NCBI GenBank assembly: GCA_964412685.1
Contig: CAYPPS010000001.1
Span: forward strand, 1-64,000
Length of the DNA: 64,000 bases
Source: CAYPPS01 sp964412685
Lineage (GTDB): Bacteria; Patescibacteriota; Microgenomatia; PFEM01; CAYPPS01
Reading direction: 5' to 3'
The position numbers were made by a program, and so were the translations under genes. Of this stretch, positions 59,268 to 64,000 are shown one piece after another; position 1 is the stretch's first letter, and every line of letters begins with the position of its first letter. The notes beneath the pieces are model-generated. The model made no database searches. It was given only the letters and a program-made list of their open reading frames with translations, and had not been told where the DNA came from.

Positions 59268-60470
59268 ATGTCTTGGCGAAAGTTATGGTTGTTGCTGGTT
59301 GTGTTGGTGTTGGTGATTGTGGCTGGTGTTGGTGAGCCTGCAATCGTACAAGCGGACAGAACGTATGTGGTTACGTTTTTCATGGCGGATGATAAGTATG
59401 ACGAGGGATGGAACGCGGCTCATGACGATGGTGTTCGCAAACTGATGGAGCTAGGTGATGTTATCAAGGAATGGGACATGGGGTTTGTCGTTGATCTGGC
59501 AGATAAGCGTTTCTACGACAAATTGGAGGTAAATCTGGTCACCAACGTTGGTCAAGGAAGCGGCATTGAGGGTAAAATTCGATCTGCAATTGAGGTCCAG
59601 TCTCCCGATATGACTTTCGAGACTTGGTGGACGAGCAAAGATGCTGTCTCGGCGTTGGCACCGGAGTTTCCGGAAGTGATTTTCAATCACTGTTCGGGTT
59701 ACCCAGTTATTACGAGTGAGCAGTTTTCAACTCGCAATGTGGCAACCTACTTCGTCCGTATGTACTATGCGGACTTTGTGGTTGGTAAAGTTGCAGGACG
59801 TAACGGTCACAATAAAGTGGGTGTTGTCGCCACGTTTCCAATTCCTGAACCAGTGAGAGGCTTCAACGCCTTTGCTCAAGGTCTCCAAGCCGGTCTCCGT
59901 GAGGCAGGAATGAACGACGATGTCGAGATCAATATTATCTGGATTGAGGAGTGGCTACATAGAGAAAAGGAGCTTTTGGCCACACGAGCCCTGATTGATG
60001 CGGGTTACGAAATGATCAAACAGGGGGCCGATACTCCAACAACTGCCCAGACGGCCTGCGAGGAGGGAGTTGATGTGCTTGGTTATGGTCGTGACACACT
60101 GCCCACTGCTTCGTGTACGATGGTGACCAATGAATGGGATTGGGGCGACTATTATGTAAAGAGTGTTCTGGCTGGCATAAAAGGTAGGTGGCAACCGCAT
60201 GATTATTACGAAGAAGGGACGAACATTGTGTTTCATCCCGATACACCACAAGATGTTCTCGATATGGTAGCAGAAACTACTCTTGAAGAAGTTTGGGCCG
60301 GGCCCATCAATGGCTATGGGTACGATGAGAACGGAGAAAGGTACGAGATCTTTATTCCCGACGGCTCTGTGCTCACAGATGAAGACCTACTGAGTATGCA
60401 GTGGCTCCATTCTGGTATTCAAACAGGACAACAGCCAAGCGCCCCTAAGTTTAGGTTCGCAGTAGAATAG
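59268..60470 (+). CDS. BMP/PnrA-family periplasmic binding protein
   Basis: 400 residues. Signal peptide (WLLLVVLVLVIVAGVGEPAIVQA, cut near residue 30) without a lipobox cysteine, unlike most PnrA-type lipoproteins. The mature part follows the BMP fold: FFMADDKYDEGWNAAHDDGVRKLME, PEVIFNHCSGYPVI, KVGVVATFPIPEPVRGFNAFAQGLQAGLRE, ADTPTTAQTACEEGVDVLGYG. The family binds purine nucleosides. No ABC permease lies in the window. ATG 59268 follows AAAGGAG. Codon use is richer in G/C-ending codons than the neighbours. Confidence 0.88.
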   Translation: MSWRKLWLLLVVLVLVIVAGVGEPAIVQADRTYVVTFFMADDKYDEGWNAAHDDGVRKLMELGDVIKEWDMGFVVDLADKRFYDKLEVNLVTNVGQGSGIEGKIRSAIEVQSPDMTFETWWTSKDAVSALAPEFPEVIFNHCSGYPVITSEQFSTRNVATYFVRMYYADFVVGKVAGRNGHNKVGVVATFPIPEPVRGFNAFAQGLQAGLREAGMNDDVEINIIWIEEWLHREKELLATRALIDAGYEMIKQGADTPTTAQTACEEGVDVLGYGRDTLPTASCTMVTNEWDWGDYYVKSVLAGIKGRWQPHDYYEEGTNIVFHPDTPQDVLDMVAETTLEEVWAGPINGYGYDENGERYEIFIPDGSVLTDEDLLSMQWLHSGIQTGQQPSAPKFRFAVE

Positions 60471-60502
60471 CCATTTTCGACGAGTGAGTTTTCAGTTTAC
60501 AA

Positions 60503-60550
60503 AGGGTGTGGCCACGAGCTACAAATGTGACCACACCCTGTTTCAATTTT
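60503..60550 (+). terminator. Terminator-like hairpin after the BMP gene
   Basis: Perfect 9-bp stem AGGGTGTGG (60503-60511) with CCACACCCT (60531-60539), then GTTTCAATTTT. Confidence 0.65.
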
Positions 60551-60589
60551 CCCCTTGTTTCGTTTTCACAAATCCTTTATGGTAATGTC

Positions 60590-60904
60590 ATGGTTGATTT
60601 GAGTAAAGACGATTTCCAGTTGGAAGTTTTGGATGAAACAACACCGGTTTTGGTTGATTTTTGGGCGCCTTGGTGTGGGCCTTGCCAGGCAGTGACGCCC
60701 GTTTTAAACGAATTGACGAAGGAGTATGGCAATAAGGTAAAAATTGTCAAAGTTAATGTTGATGAAGGAGCCACTTTGGCCCAGAAATATAATGTTGTCA
60801 GTATTCCCACCTTAGTAGTTTTTAAAGACGGTAAAGAAATCGAACGCCAGATCGGCTTTAACGGCAAAGAGGCTTTGGTGAAAATAATTGACAAAGCGCT
60901 CTAG
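60590..60904 (+). CDS. trxA: Thioredoxin
   Basis: 104 residues. Redox site FWAPWCGPCQAVTP, cis-Pro in VSIPTLVVFKDGKE. General disulfide reductase, also a possible electron donor to ribonucleotide reductase. Start at ATG 60590; in-frame codons upstream run through the terminator hairpin and are unlikely to be translated. The reductase gene follows after 6 nt. Confidence 0.94.
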   Translation: MVDLSKDDFQLEVLDETTPVLVDFWAPWCGPCQAVTPVLNELTKEYGNKVKIVKVNVDEGATLAQKYNVVSIPTLVVFKDGKEIERQIGFNGKEALVKIIDKAL

Positions 60905-60910
60905 TTTTAC

Positions 60911-61831
60911 ATGTTGGATTTAATTATTATTGGCGCTGGCCCGGCGGGGTTGGCGGCCTCAATTTACGCTTCTCGGTTCAATTTAAATCATCTTGTTATT
61001 GGTCTTCAGTTTGGAGGAACGATTGTTCTGGCCCATAAAGTGGACAATTATCCTGGTTTACCCGGTTTGACGGGTCAACAACTGGCAAAAAAGTTTCTTG
61101 ATCATGCCGAAAAATTGGGAGGAAAAATTATTGCTCAGGAGGTGATGGAAATTGCGAAGCAGAACCACACTTTTTCAGTCATCACCACTAAGGGAGAGAA
61201 GTACGAAAGCAAAGCTTTGATTGTTGCCACGGGGACGGAGCGGAAAAAACTGGATATTCCCGGTGAAAAGGAATTGATCGGCAAAGGGGTTTCTTATTGC
61301 TCGACTTGTGACGCTCCTTTTTATAAAGATAAAACCGTGGTTGTCGTTGGTGGGGCAAATGCGGCCTGTTCCGGGGCGATTCATCTAGCCGAATTTGCCA
61401 GTAAAATTTATTTAGTTTATCGAAAAAGTGATTTGAGAGCGGAACCTTTTTGGGTTAAAGAGGTTAAGAAAAATCCCAGGATTGAAGTAATTTATAAACA
61501 AAACTTAACTAAGATTTTAGATGTAGACCAAGGAAAAGTAACTGCGGTTGAACTGGATCAGAAATATGAAGGAAAAAAATCCTTGGAATGTCAGGGAGTT
61601 TTTATCGAAATTGGTGGCGTTCCCCTGACTGGATTGGTTCGGGAAATCGGGGTTGAGATAGAATCAGATGGCCACATTAAAACAAACCGGGAAATGGAAA
61701 CTAATATTAAAGGGGTTTATTGTGTCGGAGACATCAATTCGACCTTTAGGGAATTTAAACAAGTAGTCAGCGCCGTCGCTGAAGGTGCCATCGCCGCTCA
61801 AGGAGTTTACCAGAGCTTAAATAAGAAATAG
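60911..61831 (+). CDS. trxB: Thioredoxin reductase
   Basis: 306 residues. FAD-binding IIGAGPAGLAASIYASRF, redox pair CSTCDAPFYKDK, NAD(P)-binding VVVGGANAACSGAIHLAEFA (an atypical GGANAA in place of GGGxSA), and the C-terminal VYCVGDINSTFREFKQVVSAVAEGAIAA. Recharges the thioredoxin just upstream. The unusual nucleotide loop may mean a donor other than NADPH. Confidence 0.92.
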   Translation: MLDLIIIGAGPAGLAASIYASRFNLNHLVIGLQFGGTIVLAHKVDNYPGLPGLTGQQLAKKFLDHAEKLGGKIIAQEVMEIAKQNHTFSVITTKGEKYESKALIVATGTERKKLDIPGEKELIGKGVSYCSTCDAPFYKDKTVVVVGGANAACSGAIHLAEFASKIYLVYRKSDLRAEPFWVKEVKKNPRIEVIYKQNLTKILDVDQGKVTAVELDQKYEGKKSLECQGVFIEIGGVPLTGLVREIGVEIESDGHIKTNREMETNIKGVYCVGDINSTFREFKQVVSAVAEGAIAAQGVYQSLNKK

Positions 61832-61873
61832 TTTGGATTGACGGAAATTGATATAAATGCTATCTTTTAAATC

Positions 61874-62056
61874 ATGAAAGTTGTTGTAGATAAAACTAAG
61901 TGTATCGGTTGTGGAACTTGTGTGGCGATTGCTCCACAAAGTTTTAAACTTGAGGGTGCAACAGTAGTTGCCCTTGAGCCTTTAGGAGACTCGGAAGAGC
62001 AGGTTAAAGAGGCAGTTGATAGTTGTCCAGTTGATGCTTTAACGGTTGAAGAATAA
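61874..62056 (+). CDS. Single-cluster [4Fe-4S] ferredoxin
   Basis: 60 residues. Ligands CIGCGTC and the distal CPVDA, with a Glu/Val-rich spacer, match the monocluster ferredoxins of Thermotoga or Pyrococcus type; the second Cys pair is absent. Candidate electron carrier for the KorAB reaction. TGATATAAAT -10 lies just upstream. Confidence 0.9.
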   Translation: MKVVVDKTKCIGCGTCVAIAPQSFKLEGATVVALEPLGDSEEQVKEAVDSCPVDALTVEE

Positions 62057-62647
62057 ATGAATAAAGAAAAAACCAATGGTTTCGCTTCACCCATTTTAAT
62101 CCTTCTTTTGGTAGTGGCTTCCTTTTTGATGGGAATGATTTGGACCCAATCTCGCCAAAACGGAAACGACGACAATCAGCCAATCGGCCAGCAAGAAGAA
62201 GCGGTTCTTGAACAGGAGCAAGAAGAACAAGTTTTAGGGGAAAGCGTGGCCGTTCTTGGTAATTTCAAAGCTTTAGAAGAGACAGAGGTTTGCCTAGAAG
62301 ACGACAAGCCACTTGTTTATTATTTTGGCCGTTCTTCTTGTCCACATTGTGCTTGGCAACATCCAGTTATCTCTTCGGCAGCAGAAAAATTTGAGGACTT
62401 GATTGTTTTCCATGACAACATGGATAAAGCTGGGGTGGATCAAGAAATTTACGAGAAATATAGTTTACTGAATCAAGGAGCGATTCCTTTTATTGTCATT
62501 GGTTGTCAGTATTGGCAATTGGGGAGCGGAGAGGCCTTTGGTGAGGAACAGGAAATCGAACATATTACTGCCTTGATTTGCAAAGTGACTAACAATGAAC
62601 CGGAAGAAGTTTGTGCCCCCTTACAAGAAACCATCGACTCTATTTAA
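62057..62647 (+). CDS. Membrane-anchored thioredoxin-like protein (CPHC)
   Basis: 196 residues. N-terminal anchor helix (residues 11-30), acidic Gln/Glu linker (35-65), then a thioredoxin fold with FGRSSCPHCAWQHP and the cis-Pro loop GAIPFIVIGCQYW. Extra cysteines at the C-terminus. CPHC is the DsbA/DsbC active-site type, so an extracytoplasmic disulfide role is likely. It begins directly after the ferredoxin stop. Confidence 0.82.
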   Translation: MNKEKTNGFASPILILLLVVASFLMGMIWTQSRQNGNDDNQPIGQQEEAVLEQEQEEQVLGESVAVLGNFKALEETEVCLEDDKPLVYYFGRSSCPHCAWQHPVISSAAEKFEDLIVFHDNMDKAGVDQEIYEKYSLLNQGAIPFIVIGCQYWQLGSGEAFGEEQEIEHITALICKVTNNEPEEVCAPLQETIDSI

Positions 62648-62681
62648 AACTACTTGTTTGCCGATTTGCCGTTCCTGATGC

Positions 62682-62687
62682 TATAAT
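62682..62687 (+). promoter_or_regulatory. Extended -10 box of the 7TM gene
   Basis: TGC-TATAAT ends 6 nt before the ATG at 62694: one of the clearest leaderless-type starts in the window. Confidence 0.6.
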
Positions 62688-62693
62688 CTCCTC

Positions 62694-63347
62694 ATGAACA
62701 TTTTCCAACAAGTGATTGCTCAGGCGATTGAAAATGGAGTTTCTGAGCAAACAGTCATTTTACTTTTGCTTTTACCTCTAGTTACTAGCTTGGTGGCAGC
62801 TGCCAGATATATTATCGGTTTCCGTGGTTTCGGTATTTTCATTCCTTCGGCTCTTGCGGCGGCTCTTTATGTGGCCGGTGCTCAGGCAGGAGTAATTGTT
62901 TTTTTGGTGGTTTTGTTTTCGGCTACTTTTGCTCGTTGGTTGCTGAGAAAATTCAAACTAAACATTCATTATTTGGCCAGAATGGCCATTTTGCTTTGGC
63001 TTGTTTCTTCGGTAACTTTGGTTTTGATTCTTGCTTCTCCTTGGTTGGGGATTGGTCAATTAGTAGTTATCTCTATTTTCCCGATTTTAATTTTGGTTCT
63101 TTTGGCAGAAGAGTTTATTGGAGTTCAAACCGGCAAATCTTGGCGAGAAGCGGCCAGGTTGATGATGGAGACAATCATTATTGCTTTCTTGGGTTATTTA
63201 GTTTTTCAAAGTAGTTTTTTACAGTTTGCCGCTTTAAAATACCCTCATTGGTTTATTGTTGCCCCGGTGATTTTGAATTTGATTGTTGGTCGGTTCACCG
63301 GACTAAGAATTTTTGAATACTACCGATTTCGTAAAATATTAAAGTAA
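62694..63347 (+). CDS. 7TM membrane protein of the transglutaminase-associated type
   Basis: 217 residues, six to seven helices. IGFRGFGIFIPSALAAALYVAG and AEEFIGVQTGKSWREAARLMMETI match the 7TM domain that in other bacteria follows an inactive transglutaminase-like domain (PF14402-type). That extracellular domain is absent here. The next gene is the ATP-grasp ligase that normally accompanies it, which supports the call. Confidence 0.78.
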   Translation: MNIFQQVIAQAIENGVSEQTVILLLLLPLVTSLVAAARYIIGFRGFGIFIPSALAAALYVAGAQAGVIVFLVVLFSATFARWLLRKFKLNIHYLARMAILLWLVSSVTLVLILASPWLGIGQLVVISIFPILILVLLAEEFIGVQTGKSWREAARLMMETIIIAFLGYLVFQSSFLQFAALKYPHWFIVAPVILNLIVGRFTGLRIFEYYRFRKILK

Positions 63348-63362
63348 CTTTCCTTTGAGAAA

Positions 63363-64000
63363 ATGTTTCCTAAATCTAAACAGGTATTGGGGGTTAATGC
63401 CAGAAACCGAGTTTTCTTACGTTTCAACACCAAAAAAGGGAGGAAAGTAGCCGATTCTAAATTGCTAACTAAAAGAAAGTTAGCCAAGGTTAATTTACCC
63501 ACGCCAAAACTAATTAAGGTTTTTAAAAATTCTCAGGAAGTTCAGAATTTCGATTGGCTGTCTCTTCCTGAGAATTTTGTCTTGAAACCAGTTTCCGGCT
63601 TTGGTGGTGAGGGAATTGTTGTTGTCAGAAAAAAAGCTAAATTTGCCGGTGAATGGCGATTGATGGACAATTCTATCATCACTTTGAGTGAATTAAGACA
63701 ACAATCTTTGGATATCCTTGCTGGTCGTTATAGTCTCCACAATCTTCCGGATAAAGCAATGATTGAAGAGCGAATCAAAATTTCCAAAACCTTTCGTCAT
63801 TATGCTCATCAGGGAACCCCAGACATAAGAATCATAGTCTTTAATCGAGTTCCAGTTATGGCTATGTTGCGTTTGCCGACGATTGTTTCCAAAGGTAAGG
63901 CCAACTTACATCAAGGAGCTTTGGGTTTAGGCATAGATTTAGCAACCGGGATTACAACTCACGCGATTACTACTTTTGGAGTTTTGGATGCTCGAAACTT
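63363..64000 (+). CDS. ATP-grasp, alpha-L-glutamate-ligase-like protein (3' end beyond the window)
   Basis: At least 212 residues from ATG 63363, open to the last base. MFPKSKQVLGVNARNRVFL start, then the ATP-grasp lysine FVLKPVSGFGGEGIVVVR and DIRIIVFNRVPVMAMLRLPT with KANLHQGALGLGIDLATG, as in RimK-like sugar/peptide ligases (PF14397-type). It probably joins an amino acid to an acceptor through an acyl-phosphate. Partner of the upstream 7TM protein. Truncated by the window only. Confidence 0.85.
   Translation, partial: MFPKSKQVLGVNARNRVFLRFNTKKGRKVADSKLLTKRKLAKVNLPTPKLIKVFKNSQEVQNFDWLSLPENFVLKPVSGFGGEGIVVVRKKAKFAGEWRLMDNSIITLSELRQQSLDILAGRYSLHNLPDKAMIEERIKISKTFRHYAHQGTPDIRIIVFNRVPVMAMLRLPTIVSKGKANLHQGALGLGIDLATGITTHAITTFGVLDARN

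Noticed and set aside
1..64000. Alternative genetic code (UGA as Gly, as in some CPR lineages, or UAG recoding)
   Set aside because: TGA ends many complete genes (nifX, the second MinD gene, trxA's neighbours) and TAG ends korB and others; only the uppP amber is out of place.
1..64000. CRISPR array or insertion sequence
   Set aside because: No regularly spaced direct repeats and no transposase gene were seen; the only repeat family is the tRNA-Trp-end set, with irregular spacing.

Overview
The window reads as a chromosomal segment of a Candidate Phyla Radiation (Patescibacteria) bacterium, most likely of the Microgenomates (OP11) group. It almost certainly comes from a metagenome assembly: it contains a 100-N scaffold gap flanked by an identical 55-nt sequence. 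The lineage assignment is inference. It rests on compact, often overlapping genes, an archaeal-type triosephosphate isomerase, a class II ribonucleotide reductase with an intein, an ATP-dependent DNA ligase, paired MinD/ferredoxin ATPases, a DUF5667 protein and a TraG/VirD4-like ATPase. TGA and TAG both end ordinary genes, so the standard bacterial code applies.

Layout. 0-6 kb: an undecaprenyl-diphosphatase gene broken by an amber codon, a HIT hydrolase, then an operon of a DUF134/zinc-ribbon regulator, a NifX-like protein, a cation-efflux/NifX fusion, two MinD-type ATPases carrying ferredoxin domains, and a frameshifted YibE/F gene. 6-11 kb: an orphan secreted protein behind a long structured leader, korAB, and an unknown zinc-ribbon gene preceded on the minus strand by a cobalamin-riboswitch-like RNA. 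11-14 kb: a structured-RNA candidate, the gap, and an iscR-iscS-GNAT-iscU iron-sulfur operon. 14-21 kb: a glycolytic run (tpiA, LOG-like, pgk, gap, deoC, fba, pfkB) ending in a class A beta-lactamase-like protein. 21-28 kb: two tandem class A PBPs, a CPBP protease and a DUF5667 protein. 27-34 kb: intein-bearing nrdJ and a membrane DNA-pump ATPase. 34-38 kb: four tRNAs, a Xer recombinase, FtsB, and an array of three single-gene segments bounded by imperfect repeats of the tRNA-Trp 3' end, followed by trpS. 38-58 kb: housekeeping genes (ftsH, a 5'-3' exonuclease, mutM, recF, fic, an ATP-dependent ligase, a Ca-type P-ATPase, a CaCA exchanger, pth) among unknown CPR genes. 58-64 kb: an ATP-cone/Mrr nuclease, SDR, a phosphoribosyltransferase, a BMP-family binding protein with a structured leader, trxA, trxB, a ferredoxin, an anchored thioredoxin, and a 7TM/ATP-grasp pair cut by the window end.

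How the parts connect. The iscRSU genes, the MinD/NifX operon, korAB and the ferredoxin form an iron-sulfur and ferredoxin economy. Class II RNR needs adenosylcobalamin, and the only cobalamin-riboswitch-like RNA here controls a gene of unknown function, which points to scavenged B12. Many genes have an extended -10 box that ends 6-11 nt before the start codon, so leaderless or near-leaderless mRNAs are common. A minority, including NifX, the orphan secreted protein and the BMP protein, instead carry near-perfect Shine-Dalgarno sites.

The two most unusual items are the cobalamin riboswitch whose conserved blocks are in a rearranged order (11145-11268, minus strand), and the repeat-bounded cassette array between tRNA-Trp and trpS (35527-37552).
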